DNA from: Bacteroides sp.
GTDB lineage: Bacteria > Bacteroidota > Bacteroidia > Bacteroidales > Muribaculaceae
Assembly (NCBI GenBank): GCA_014802105.1
Contig: JAAVCX010000016.1
Span: 48,283 to 112,282, forward strand
DNA: 64,000 nt
Direction: 5' to 3'
Within the stretch, counting starts at the first letter, position 1. Each line of letters opens with the position of its first letter. A program made the translations under genes and the position numbers. The notes beneath the pieces were generated by a model. It was not told the DNA's origin. It made no database searches and saw only the letters and a list, made by a program, of their open reading frames with translations. Below, piece by piece: positions 8,260 to 17,352 of the stretch.

Positions 8260-9585
8260 ATGGAAATATCCCGACTTCTTATTTTGATTCAGTTTATATG
8301 GTTCTCACTTAGTGTTGTCGCATCCGACATGGCACAAAGCGAAAAACCGAGAATCCTCATCAGTACCGATATCGGAGGAACTGACCCTGACGACAATCAA
8401 TCGATGATACATCTGCTCATGTACGCCAATGAGTTTGATATCGAGGGACTGGTGTCCTCACCATCATTTGGGGAAGGATCAAAGAATGAAATATTGAAGA
8501 TGATCGGTCTTTATGAGAATGATCTACCTCGGCTATCTTCAGGATTGACCGCAACCTACGGATCTACACGAGGGACTTTCCCCTAAACCGAATATCTCGC
8601 ATCCATTACCAAGCAGGGGGCTAAAGGACGAGCTCCTCACTGTGGATTCCGAGAGTCAACCGAGGGGTCGGAATGGATAGTGAAATGTGCTCGAAAAGAG
8701 GCTTCTCAGCCACTGTGGATTCTTGTGTGGGGAACACTCGATGATGTGGCTCAGGCTCTTCATGATGCGCCTGATATCGCTGACAAAATACGAGTCTACT
8801 GGATAGGAGGGCCTAACAAGAAATGGGGCTGTAATGCTTATAGTTATATAGCTGAAAATTTCCCGGCCCTGTGGTTTATCGAGAATAATGCTTCATATCG
8901 CGGCTTTATAGAATCTTCCGGAGACAAGTCAAAGTATGGTACACAATTCTGCGACAGATTTGTGCGTGGATCAGGAGCATTTGGTGACGATTTCCCTAAC
9001 TATTACAAAGGTAGTGTCAAAATGGGGGATAGCCCGTCATTATTTTTTCTTATGAATGGAAATACCGATGCGCCCATGGAGGAACACTGGGGTGGAAGCT
9101 TTGAGCAGGTCGATTCATTAGCCCGATATGTCCTGACCGGTCCTGTATGTGACAGGGACACTGTGGCATGTTATTCACTTTTGGAATGGGTTCTTGATGG
9201 CCCTAACGCTGATATCCCCGCCGACAGTATCTGCTTCACATTAACTATCGACAAGCAGACATGGCCAGGCTACTATGCAGGAAACGGAAAGTATATCGTC
9301 AGGTATTCACCTAAGGCTCCCGGCCGTCTGCCATACGTGATTACTTCGGATCTCATCGGTTTCACGAAACAGGAGGGATGTATTACCGTCGGGCGCAAAT
9401 GGCCCGCAATAGGAGAATTTTCAACCGTGAGCAATACTATAGAGTCACATCCTCTGATAATGGGTAAGAATTGGTACACTGACATTCAAGACTATAGTTC
9501 GGAATGGCAGGGAACATCCACAATTCTACGCCACCGCAACGAAATAATGAAAGATTGGGCTATCCGCTTTATGTGGCTGAGATGA
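8260..9585 (+). pseudogene. DUF1593 (nucleoside hydrolase-like) gene interrupted by an in-frame stop
   Basis: The reading frame runs from ATG 8260 to 9585 in one phase, but a TAA at 8584-8586 interrupts it. The codons from 8587 to 8679 are open and continue the family sequence (TEYLASITKQGAKG, then STEGSEWIVKCARKE), so this is a single nonsense codon and not a frameshift. A signal peptide precedes ILISTDIGGTDPDDNQSM, the Asp-rich metal site of the inosine-uridine hydrolase-like fold. Later family motifs include LVWGTLDDVAQALHDAP, YWIGGPNKKW and MGDSPS. The part after the stop could start internally at ATG 8680 but would lack the Asp cluster. DUF1593 proteins are secreted and linked to polysaccharide use. 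Loss of function is the simplest reading; a sequencing error cannot be excluded. Confidence 0.85.
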
Positions 9586-9652
9586 CTATTTGACAGGATT
9601 GCAAAAGAGGGATTTTCAAAGGATGTTAGTTATATATATGGTGGATTTTTCA

Positions 9653-9660
9653 TATCTTTG
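9653..9660 (+). promoter_or_regulatory. Promoter -7 box of dxr
   Basis: TATCTTTG, an exact TAnnTTTG match, 27 nt before the dxr start codon. Confidence 0.6.
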
Positions 9661-9687
9661 TAGGAAAATCCGAAAACTCGCATTTCT

Positions 9688-10836
9688 ATGCCTCACAATA
9701 TAGCGGTGCTGGGCTCGACGGGCTCGATAGGCACCCAGACTCTCGACATTATCTCGCAGTTTCCCGACCGGTTCAGGGCTACGGTGCTGACCGCCGGTAC
9801 CAATGTGGATAAGCTCATCGAGCAGGCACGTATCCACCGTCCGTCGCTGGCTGTTATAGCCGACGAGAGCCTCTACGGCCGGCTCAGCGAGGCCCTGGCT
9901 CCTCTCGGTATCTCGACAGCCGCCGGCGACAAGGCTATGGCCGAGGCCATGGAGCGCGACGACTTTGACACGGTGGTCACCGCCACGGTGGGTTACAGCG
10001 GTCTGCTCCCGACTATGCGCGCTATAGCGGCCGGCAAGCAGATAGCTCTGGCCAACAAGGAGACTCTCGTGGTGGCCGGCGAACTGGTGACACGTGCCCT
10101 GGCCGCCTCTCCCTCCAAGGTGATACCTGTCGACTCGGAACACTCGGCCATCTATCAGTGTCTCATGGGTGAAGACCACTCGACCGTCAAGCGACTCATC
10201 ATCACCGCCTCGGGAGGCCCGTTCCGCACCTGGGAGCGCGAACAGATAGCCGGAGTCACCGCCGCCCAGGCCCTGCGCCATCCGCGCTGGCAGATGGGTG
10301 CCAAGATCACCATTGACTCGGCCACCATGCTCAATAAAGCCTTTGAGATCATCGAAGCCCGCTGGCTCTTTGACATCGAGCCCGAGCGCATCGAGGCTGT
10401 GGTTCATCCCCAGTCGATAGTCCACTCAATGGTGGAGTTTCACGACGGAGCCGTCAAAGCCCAGCTCGGCATCCCCGACATGCACCTGCCTATCAGATTT
10501 GCCCTCGGCGACGCCCGCCGCCTTGTCTCACAGGAACGCCCCCTCTCGCTGGCCGACTACTCTCAGCTCACCTTCGAGAAGCCCGATCCCGAGAAATTCC
10601 CCTGTCTCACCCTCGCTCCATACGCTCTCGAGCGTCGTGGCAACGCCGCCTGTATCATCAACGCCGCCAACGAGGTAGCCGTGGCGGCCTTCCTTCGCGA
10701 CAAGCTGTCGTTTACCGGCATCTACGACATGATCACCGACGCCCTGGCCCACATCGACTATATCTCCACCCCTACGCTCGACGACTACGTAGCCACTCAT
10801 CACGCCACTATTGACTACTGCCGCGCCAGGCTTTGA
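9688..10836 (+). CDS. dxr: 1-deoxy-D-xylulose 5-phosphate reductoisomerase
   Basis: Converts DXP to MEP using NADPH, the committed step of the non-mevalonate isoprenoid pathway, in the cytoplasm. The 382-residue product has the NADPH-binding GSTGSIGTQTLD at residues 9-20, the metal-binding PVDSEHSAIYQ near 147-157, TASGGPFR near 172 and the conserved MNKAFEIIEA-type segment (LNKAFEIIEARWLF). Full length for the family. It is followed by rseP, an arrangement also seen elsewhere in the phylum; uppS, the user of the isoprenoid product, is at 41956. The start is supported by the -7 box at 9653. Confidence 0.97.
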   Translation: MPHNIAVLGSTGSIGTQTLDIISQFPDRFRATVLTAGTNVDKLIEQARIHRPSLAVIADESLYGRLSEALAPLGISTAAGDKAMAEAMERDDFDTVVTATVGYSGLLPTMRAIAAGKQIALANKETLVVAGELVTRALAASPSKVIPVDSEHSAIYQCLMGEDHSTVKRLIITASGGPFRTWEREQIAGVTAAQALRHPRWQMGAKITIDSATMLNKAFEIIEARWLFDIEPERIEAVVHPQSIVHSMVEFHDGAVKAQLGIPDMHLPIRFALGDARRLVSQERPLSLADYSQLTFEKPDPEKFPCLTLAPYALERRGNAACIINAANEVAVAAFLRDKLSFTGIYDMITDALAHIDYISTPTLDDYVATHHATIDYCRARL

Positions 10837-10844
10837 AAAAGAAA

Positions 10845-10924
10845 TTGACATAATGTCAAATTGACATAATGACAAAGTGTCAAAATGAAGCTTTGAAAAA
10901 ATGACGCTTTGACAAAAAGACATC
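10845..10924. repeat. 16-bp periodic array with TGACA/TGTCA half-sites
   Basis: Five successive 16-nt units start at 10845, 10861, 10877, 10893 and 10909. The first holds a perfect 13-bp palindrome, TGACATAATGTCA (10846-10858); the rest are degenerate. Same half-sites and period as at 25117 and 54506. It fills the gap between dxr and rseP. Confidence 0.7.
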
Positions 10925-10967
10925 CGGCCCTCCCCCCCAAAAAATAAATCTCTATACTATTCTCTTA

Positions 10968-12410
10968 ATGGATTCCACTCTGATAAAAGCCCTGCAATTC
11001 ATAGTAGCACTTGCCTTTCTCGTGACTATCCACGAGTTTGGCCACTATATATTCGCGCGCATCTTCGGCATCAAGGTCGACAAATTCTATATGTTCTTCA
11101 ACCCGCGCTTCAGCCTGCTGCGCTACAATCCGCGCACCAACCGTGTGGGACTGCTCGTGCGCCAGGGCGAGGCCGAAGACGGAAGTCAGGATCGTCCGAT
11201 GTTCTCATTCAAGGTCGGCAAACCCCATCCCGCCCCCGAGATTAACACCAACACCTCCTGGCGCGACACCATCTATGGCATCGGTTGGGTGCCCCTGGGC
11301 GGATATTGCGCCATCAACGGTATGATCGACGAGACCAATCAGGAGCTCTCGGGCGACCCGCAACCATGGGAGTTCCGCACCAAGGCCGCCTGGAAACGAC
11401 TGCTCGTCATGGCCGGCGGCGTGCTCTTCAACTTCCTGCTCGCCATCATCATCTATGCCGGTATCGCCGCCCATTGGGGTGAAAAATACATCCCCCTCGA
11501 GGCAGCCACCGAGGGCTTTGACTTCGTGCCCGCAGCTCAGGAGATAGGTTTCCGCAACGGCGACATACCTCTGATCGCCGACGGCGTGAAGCTTGATGCC
11601 TCAACCGGCGACTATATGCTCAAGATCGTCGAGGCCAAGAGCGTCAAGGTGCTCCGCGACGGTCGCGACACTGTCGAGATCGCCATACCCTCCGACTTCA
11701 TCTTCCGTGTCAACGAAGAGAAAGGACTCATGGCCTACCGTGTGCCGGTGGTGATCGACCGCTTGGTGCCCGGCGAGCCGGCCGCCAAAGCCGGACTCCT
11801 CGAAGGTGACCGCATACTTGCAGTCGACTCGGTGGCTACTCCGACCTTCACCGAGCTCACTCCGGCCCTGCTCGAGAGAGCCGGTCGCGAGGCCCTGATC
11901 TCGGTCAGGCGTGCCGACGGATCCGAGGCAGTGATCCCGGCCACAGTCAGCGAATATGGCAAGCTCGGATTCCAGCTGCGCCCCATCACCGAGATCTATC
12001 CCACGGTGACGATCGATTACGGAGTGCTCGGCTCTATCCCCAAAGGTATTGAGATCGGCACCCGCACCCTCTCCAACTATGTAGGCTCCATGAAGCATGT
12101 CTTCTCCAAGCAGGGAGCCGAGAGCCTCGGAGGCTTCGGCACTATCGCCAATATGTTTCCGGGCGGATGGAACTGGCTAAGCTTCTGGGAGATCACCGCT
12201 TTCCTCTCGGTGGCCCTTGCGTTCATGAACATCATCCCCATCCCCGGCCTCGACGGAGGTCACATCATGTTCCTGCTCTGGGAAGCGGTGACCCGCCGGC
12301 AGGTGCCCCTCAAAGTCATGGTCGTGGCCCAGTATATAGGCATGGGCTTCCTGCTGTTGCTCCTGCTTTATGCCAACGGCAACGACATCTTCCGTGCCTT
12401 CCTGAAATAA
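10968..12410 (+). CDS. rseP: RIP-type site-2 zinc metalloprotease
   Basis: Intramembrane protease of the inner membrane, M50 family, 480 residues. The zinc site HEFGH is at residues 22-26 in the first transmembrane helix, and the third ligand motif NIIPIPGLDGGH is near 419-430 in a C-terminal helix. A PDZ domain (GEPAAKAGLLEGDRILAVDS, about 267-286) lies between, with a further periplasmic stretch before it. In E. coli the family cleaves anti-sigma factors and residual signal peptides; the substrate here is not shown by the sequence. No partner anti-sigma gene lies in the window. Located 131 nt after dxr across the periodic repeat array. Confidence 0.94.
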   Translation: MDSTLIKALQFIVALAFLVTIHEFGHYIFARIFGIKVDKFYMFFNPRFSLLRYNPRTNRVGLLVRQGEAEDGSQDRPMFSFKVGKPHPAPEINTNTSWRDTIYGIGWVPLGGYCAINGMIDETNQELSGDPQPWEFRTKAAWKRLLVMAGGVLFNFLLAIIIYAGIAAHWGEKYIPLEAATEGFDFVPAAQEIGFRNGDIPLIADGVKLDASTGDYMLKIVEAKSVKVLRDGRDTVEIAIPSDFIFRVNEEKGLMAYRVPVVIDRLVPGEPAAKAGLLEGDRILAVDSVATPTFTELTPALLERAGREALISVRRADGSEAVIPATVSEYGKLGFQLRPITEIYPTVTIDYGVLGSIPKGIEIGTRTLSNYVGSMKHVFSKQGAESLGGFGTIANMFPGGWNWLSFWEITAFLSVALAFMNIIPIPGLDGGHIMFLLWEAVTRRQVPLKVMVVAQYIGMGFLLLLLLYANGNDIFRAFLK

Positions 12411-12442
12411 GCCCCGTCACACGCTAATAGATACACCTCATC

Positions 12443-13630
12443 ATGTCAACATATCAGACCATCACCCTAAAGCGCGGCAAGGAAGAGTCGTTGCTTCGTT
12501 TCCACCCCTGGGTATTCTCGGGTGCCATCGCCAACCTCCCCCAGTCTGTCGAGGAGGGAGATCTCGTCAGGGTAACAGCCTCTGACGGACGTTTCCTCGG
12601 CGTGGGCCACTATGAGGTAGGCTCCATCGCCGTGAGAATACTCGAGAGCGAGGACATAGAGCTGACCCCCGGGTGGTTTGCCACACGTCTGGAACAGGCC
12701 CTGGCCCTGCGCCGCAAGCTCGGCGTGATACGCCCCGACAACAACACCTACCGTCTCGTTCACGGCGAGGGCGACTTCCTGCCCGGCTGTGTGGTAGACA
12801 TCTACGGCAACACGGCAGTGCTTCAGGCCCATTCGCCCGGCATGCACTACGCGCGCCATATCCTTGCCAAGGCTCTCGTCGACCTCCCCGGGGCCGGCAT
12901 AGCCAACGTCTATTATAAATCCGAGACCACTCTCCCCTACAAGGCCCGTCTCGACCCTGTCAACGACTATCTCATCGGCGGCTTCGAGACCAACGTCTCG
13001 ATGGAAAACGGTCTGCTCTTCAATATCGACTGGCTCAAGGGTCAGAAGACAGGCTTCTTTGTCGATCAGCGCGACAACCGTGCCCTGCTCGAGCATTACA
13101 GCCGCGACGCACGTGTGCTCAATATGTTCTGCTACACGGGCGGCTTCTCGGTCTATGCCATGAGAGGCGGTGCCCGGGTGGTACACTCGGTCGACTCCTC
13201 GGCCAAGGCCGTGACCCTCACCGATGCCAATATCGCCCTCAACTTCCCCGGCGACACGCGCCACACAGCATACGCCGAGGATGCCTTCAAATACCTGGCC
13301 GAGATGCCCGATGGTGCCTACGACCTGATCATCCTCGACCCGCCGGCCTTTGCCAAACACCGCAGTGCCATCAAGAACGCCATGGTGGGCTACCGGCGCA
13401 TCAACGCGGCCGCCTTCCGCAAGATAGCCCCCGGCGGCATACTCTTCACCTTCTCCTGCTCCCAGGCCATCTCGCGCGAGCAGTTCCGTCTGGCGGTCTT
13501 CACCGCGGCGGCCCAGAGCGGACGACGTGTGCGCATCCTCCATCAGCTCACCCAGCCCGCCGACCATCCCGTCAGCATCTACCACCCCGAGGGCGAATAT
13601 CTCAAAGGCCTCGTGCTGGCCGTCGAGTAA
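12443..13630 (+). CDS. Class I SAM-dependent rRNA methyltransferase (RlmI-like)
   Basis: A 395-residue cytoplasmic methyltransferase. An N-terminal PUA-like domain (residues about 1-75, FHPWVFSGAI) precedes a middle domain and a Rossmann SAM-binding domain with MFCYTGGFSVYA near 227-238 and the catalytic-loop motif LDPPAFAK near 298-305. This domain order matches RlmI, which forms m5C in 23S rRNA in E. coli; the exact modified base in this organism is inferred. It starts 32 nt after rseP, so cotranscription is likely. Confidence 0.88.
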   Translation: MSTYQTITLKRGKEESLLRFHPWVFSGAIANLPQSVEEGDLVRVTASDGRFLGVGHYEVGSIAVRILESEDIELTPGWFATRLEQALALRRKLGVIRPDNNTYRLVHGEGDFLPGCVVDIYGNTAVLQAHSPGMHYARHILAKALVDLPGAGIANVYYKSETTLPYKARLDPVNDYLIGGFETNVSMENGLLFNIDWLKGQKTGFFVDQRDNRALLEHYSRDARVLNMFCYTGGFSVYAMRGGARVVHSVDSSAKAVTLTDANIALNFPGDTRHTAYAEDAFKYLAEMPDGAYDLIILDPPAFAKHRSAIKNAMVGYRRINAAAFRKIAPGGILFTFSCSQAISREQFRLAVFTAAAQSGRRVRILHQLTQPADHPVSIYHPEGEYLKGLVLAVE

Positions 13631-13690
13631 GACCCTCCGGGCCCCGACCGCCCCGACTGCAGACTGACCGAAATCTATACCTAAATATAT

Positions 13691-15703
13691 ATGAATAAAA
13701 TTATCTTGACAGCCATGGCATCTCTCGCCATCACCGTCAGCTCTTGCTCAGGCTCTCAGCCCAAGAGCGAGGCCGACGACATGGACTACACTGTCGACCG
13801 TTTCGCCGACATCGAAGTCCTCCGCTACCGTGTGCCCGGTTTTGAGGAGCTAACCCCTCAGCAGCGCATCTATATCTATTATCTCACCGAGGCCGCCATC
13901 GCCGGCCGCGACATGCTCTGGGACCAGAACGGCCGTTACAATCTGGCCATACGCGACCTCATCGAGGGAGTCTATGCCAACTATGACGGCGACCGCGAGG
14001 ACTCAGACTTCAAGGCGCTCGAGACCTATCTCAAGCAGATCGAGTTTGCCAACGGTATCCACCACCACTACTCGATGGACAAGTTCACCCCGGGCTTCTC
14101 TCAGGAGTGGCTCGAGGCTCAGGCTAAAGCGCTCCCCGAGGGCACCCTCGTGCGCGGCGACTACGCCGAGCTGATGCCTGTGATCTTCGATCCCACGGTG
14201 ATGCCCAAGCGCGTCAACCAGGCTGCCGGCCAGGATCTCGTGGTCACTTCGGCCTGCAACCTCTATGACGGCGTGACCCAGGCTGAGGTAGAGCGCTACT
14301 ACGACGCCCTCAAGGACACCACCGATCTCACCCCCGTCTCATGGGGCCTCAACACCCGTGTGGTCAAGGAGAACGGCAAGGTAGTCGAGCAGGTCTATAA
14401 AGTGGGCGGGGTCTACAGCCCCTCGATAGAGCGCGTGGTGGCCAATCTCGAGAAGGCTGCCGAGTATGCTGAGAACGACACTCAGCGCGACATCATCGCC
14501 AAGCTCGTGAGCTACTACCGCTCAGGCTCCCTCAAGGAGTTTGACGACTACTCCATCGCCTGGGCCGAGGACACCGACTCGCGCGTCGACTTCATCAACG
14601 GTTTCATCGAGGACTACGGCGATCCTCTGGGCATGACCGGTGCCTACGAGTCAATCGTCAACTTCAAAAACCTCGAGGCTTCAAAGCGCACCGAGACCAT
14701 TGCCGCCAACGCCGACTGGTTTGAGGCCAACTCTCCGACCGATCCCCGCTTCAAAAAAGATAAGGTCAAGGGCGTCAGCGCCAAGGTGATCACCGCCGCC
14801 ATCCTCGCCGGCGACTCCTATCCCGCCACTCCTATCGGTATCAACCTCCCCAACGCCAACTGGATACGCGCCGCCCACGGCTCAAAGTCGGTGACACTCG
14901 AGAATATCACTGACGCCTACGACAAGGCTGCCCGGGGAAACGGCTTCAACGAGGAGTTTGTCATCGACCCCGAGACCATCGCCCTGATGGAAAAATATGG
15001 AGCCATCACCGACAATCTCCACACCGACCTCCACGAATGTCTGGGCCACGGCTCCGGCAAACTGCTCCCCGGAGTCGATCCCGGAGCTCTCAAGGCCCAC
15101 GGCTCCACCCTCGAGGAGACCCGCGCCGACCTCTTTGCCCTCTACTATCTCGCCGATCCCAAGCTCCTCGAGCTCGGACTGCTCGACAACCCCGACGCCT
15201 ATAAGGCCGAATACTACAAGTATATCCTCAACGGCCTCATGACTCAGCTCACACGCATCGAGCCCGGCAAGGATGTCGAGGAGGCCCACATGCGCAACCG
15301 CCAGCTCATCGCCGCCTGGGCCTACGAGCACGGCAAGGCCGACAATGTCATAGAACTTGTCAAGCGCGACGGCAAGACCTACATACAGATCAATGACTAC
15401 GAGAAACTGCGTGACCTCTTCGGTCAGCTCCTCGCCGAGATACAGCGCATCAAGAGCGAGGGCGACTATGCCGCCGGCGAGGCTCTGGTAGAGCAATATG
15501 CCGTCAAGGTCGATCCCGCCATCCACAACGAAGTGCTCGAGCGCTATGCCGCCCTCGATGTCGCTCCCTACAAGGGCTTCGTCAATCCCGTCTACACCCC
15601 CGTCATGGACAAGGACGGTAATATCACCGACGTGACCATCTCCTATGAGGAGGACTATCTGCCCCAGGTGATGCGCTACTCGCGCGACTACCGCACACTC
15701 TGA
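13691..15703 (+). CDS. Dipeptidyl peptidase III-type lipoprotein (M49)
   Basis: Zinc exopeptidase that removes dipeptides from peptide N-termini. The 670-residue protein carries the M49 zinc motif HECLGH near residue 447 and the second motif EETRAD near 474, both intact. The N-terminus is a lipoprotein signal (MNKIILTAMASLAITVSSCS, lipobox VSSC), so it is exported and lipid-anchored, unlike cytosolic eukaryotic DPP III. Length is normal for bacterial members. It lies 60 nt after the methyltransferase gene and is followed by a very strong bidirectional terminator. Confidence 0.93.
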   Translation: MNKIILTAMASLAITVSSCSGSQPKSEADDMDYTVDRFADIEVLRYRVPGFEELTPQQRIYIYYLTEAAIAGRDMLWDQNGRYNLAIRDLIEGVYANYDGDREDSDFKALETYLKQIEFANGIHHHYSMDKFTPGFSQEWLEAQAKALPEGTLVRGDYAELMPVIFDPTVMPKRVNQAAGQDLVVTSACNLYDGVTQAEVERYYDALKDTTDLTPVSWGLNTRVVKENGKVVEQVYKVGGVYSPSIERVVANLEKAAEYAENDTQRDIIAKLVSYYRSGSLKEFDDYSIAWAEDTDSRVDFINGFIEDYGDPLGMTGAYESIVNFKNLEASKRTETIAANADWFEANSPTDPRFKKDKVKGVSAKVITAAILAGDSYPATPIGINLPNANWIRAAHGSKSVTLENITDAYDKAARGNGFNEEFVIDPETIALMEKYGAITDNLHTDLHECLGHGSGKLLPGVDPGALKAHGSTLEETRADLFALYYLADPKLLELGLLDNPDAYKAEYYKYILNGLMTQLTRIEPGKDVEEAHMRNRQLIAAWAYEHGKADNVIELVKRDGKTYIQINDYEKLRDLFGQLLAEIQRIKSEGDYAAGEALVEQYAVKVDPAIHNEVLERYAALDVAPYKGFVNPVYTPVMDKDGNITDVTISYEEDYLPQVMRYSRDYRTL

Positions 15704-15727
15704 TACCCCCCGGCCACCACTGATCCC

Positions 15728-15781
15728 GATATATAAAAAGAGACATGAGGATAGACTTCCTCATGTCTCTTTTTATATATC
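15728..15781. terminator. Bidirectional terminator, 24-bp stem
   Basis: 15728-15751 is perfectly complementary to 15758-15781 with a 6-nt loop. The arms contain A-rich and T-rich ends on both strands, so it can serve the peptidase gene (+) and the DUF4421 gene (-). The arm core AGAGACATGAGGA resembles the terminators at 25206 and 59006. Confidence 0.88.
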
Positions 15782-15825
15782 CTGATGTCTGATTTATTCT
15801 ATAACGGTGGTTCGCGATACACCGG

Positions 15826-16974
15826 TTAAAATCTCATACCGACTGTGGCCTGGAGCGAGAGGATGGAATTGAAATGAGTCATGTTGTGGGTGTCATAGTT
15901 GATAAAACCCTGCATCCTGGCCGTCAGCGACGCGAAAAGTGCCTTGTGATTATAGACGGCCGCCACGTTGATGCGGAAATTGTTGGCTATGCGGCTGGTG
16001 ACATCGCGTGAATCGGTCTCGGTGGCCAGTTTGCGGTAGCCGATGGCAGCTATGCCCACCGTGTTGAGCATCCATCGGCGCGGTCTCAACACCCAGTTGC
16101 GCGCATATCCTCCGAGCACATTGTAGCTGCGGTAGTCGCTCAGATAGAGCGGCGTCTCCATCGGCAGATGTTCGAGCATCTCGCCCGGCAGTCCTCCGAA
16201 ATCCATCGAGATATTCTGAGCCGCGTAATTGAAGCCCACCAGGGCGGTGCCGGCGCTCCTGAGCTGATATTTGGAGTAGCTGTAGGCTGCCCCCTGAGAG
16301 TATTGGTAGTGGTTGAAAAACCAGTAGGCATCAAAGGTCTTGGAGTCGTTGGATGAGCCGCCAAACTTGTAGTGGAGATGGTGTCCCTCCTTGAAGTCGC
16401 CGAATTTGGTGATGATCATGCCTCCCGACGACGACACCGACTGATAGTTGATCGAAAAGCGCGAGCAGGTGAAGTCAAAACTAAAGGTGCGTCGGCTGGT
16501 GGGGGTGCCCGAGAAAAGCTTGTTGATATTCCACATATATCCCACCGACACGGCCATGAACGACAGCGAGAAACCCGCGTCGCTGTAAAGCGTGGAGTGC
16601 ATGTTGATACCCAGCCCCTTGGGGAAGGTCATCATCGATGTCTCCATCCAGTTGTAGCTCTTGCCCTGGAGCTTCCAGTTCTTGCCGGTGCCGACCACGT
16701 AGGTGGTGTCGTAGGAGTTGAATGTACGGTCGCCCCAGTTGTAGACCTTGAGTGCGAAGCGCGGAAACGCCGGATAGCACACCCCGGGATCGTGGAGCTT
16801 GAAGCCGTTGCTGAACAACTGCTTGATCCAGTAGGCCTTGCTCACCCCTCGGCAACTGTCGCAGTCGGCCGGTCGGGCCGTTTCAAGGCTGTCGGCAGGG
16901 AGCTCCATAGCGCGTAGCGCCACCGGTAACAGGAGCAGCAGAGTGAATATTATCGACCGGGCTGAGTGAGTCAT
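15826..16974 (-). CDS. DUF4421 domain protein, predicted outer-membrane beta-barrel
   Basis: A 382-residue exported protein with an N-terminal signal (about MTHSARSIIFTLLLLLPVAL). The body has alternating aromatic beta-strands, for example YNWGDRTFNSYDTTYVVG and RTFSFDFTCSRFSINYQSV, and ends in a hydrophobic strand finishing in F (QATVGMRF), typical of outer-membrane barrels. The sequence fits the DUF4421 family, whose function is unknown. The ATG at 16974 is preferred: the frame extends to a TTG at 17001, but that codon lies within the -7 box at 16999-17006. Divergent from the pectinase gene. Confidence 0.8.
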   Translation of the reverse strand: MTHSARSIIFTLLLLLPVALRAMELPADSLETARPADCDSCRGVSKAYWIKQLFSNGFKLHDPGVCYPAFPRFALKVYNWGDRTFNSYDTTYVVGTGKNWKLQGKSYNWMETSMMTFPKGLGINMHSTLYSDAGFSLSFMAVSVGYMWNINKLFSGTPTSRRTFSFDFTCSRFSINYQSVSSSGGMIITKFGDFKEGHHLHYKFGGSSNDSKTFDAYWFFNHYQYSQGAAYSYSKYQLRSAGTALVGFNYAAQNISMDFGGLPGEMLEHLPMETPLYLSDYRSYNVLGGYARNWVLRPRRWMLNTVGIAAIGYRKLATETDSRDVTSRIANNFRINVAAVYNHKALFASLTARMQGFINYDTHNMTHFNSILSLQATVGMRF

Positions 16975-16998
16975 AAAGGTGAACCGTGATATTTCCGG

Positions 16999-17006
16999 CA
17001 AAGTTA
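16999..17006 (-). promoter_or_regulatory. Promoter -7 box of the DUF4421 gene
   Basis: On the minus strand the sequence reads TAACTTTG, matching TAnnTTTG, 25 nt upstream of the chosen ATG. Confidence 0.55.
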
Positions 17007-17013
17007 ATATTTC

Positions 17014-17207
17014 GAACTGATCTAAACTAATTACAGAAAGTAAAAAGTCATAACTGAAATATTCTTTGAATTAACCCTTCGGCTTGTTTTAGGCTAATTT
17101 CTTCGGTTTTATCGGTCACGATGGATCCCCATCGCTCCCTCAAAAACCTCAAAATTATCTCCAAAACAATCTCGAATTGTTAATTTGTAATAAGTTTAGA
17201 TCAGTTC
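17014..17207. repeat. 194-bp region bounded by 21-bp inverted repeats
   Basis: 17014-17034 (GAACTGATCTAAACT then AATTAC) and the reverse complement of 17187-17207 agree at 20 of 21 positions. TTC lies just outside on both sides (17011-17013 and 17208-17210). The interior has no ORF. It could be a MITE-like insertion with a 3-bp duplication, or two operator copies in opposite orientation between divergent genes. Confidence 0.6.
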
Positions 17208-17254
17208 TTCTAATAAATAAATGCAACCCTTCAAGAGCGGCGTTAAAAATTCCA

Positions 17255-17286
17255 TTTGTTTAATTCACATATAATTACTATATTTG
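17255..17286 (+). promoter_or_regulatory. Promoter of the GH28-GH105 gene
   Basis: TTTG at 17255-17258, a 20-nt spacer and TATATTTG at 17279-17286, 66 nt before the start codon. Confidence 0.75.
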
Positions 17287-17352
17287 CCCCAAATTGCGAA
17301 AAACACACGGCCAGAAATTAAACCTTAAACAACATACCTTTCATCAGAGACA

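Noticed and set aside
8680..9585. Independent gene starting at ATG 8680
   Set aside because: The preceding codons back to the TAA are in the same frame and encode conserved DUF1593 sequence, so this is the distal part of an interrupted gene.
16975..17001. TTG start extending the DUF4421 protein
   Set aside because: The TTG lies inside the -7 box, while the ATG at 16974 begins a normal signal peptide.
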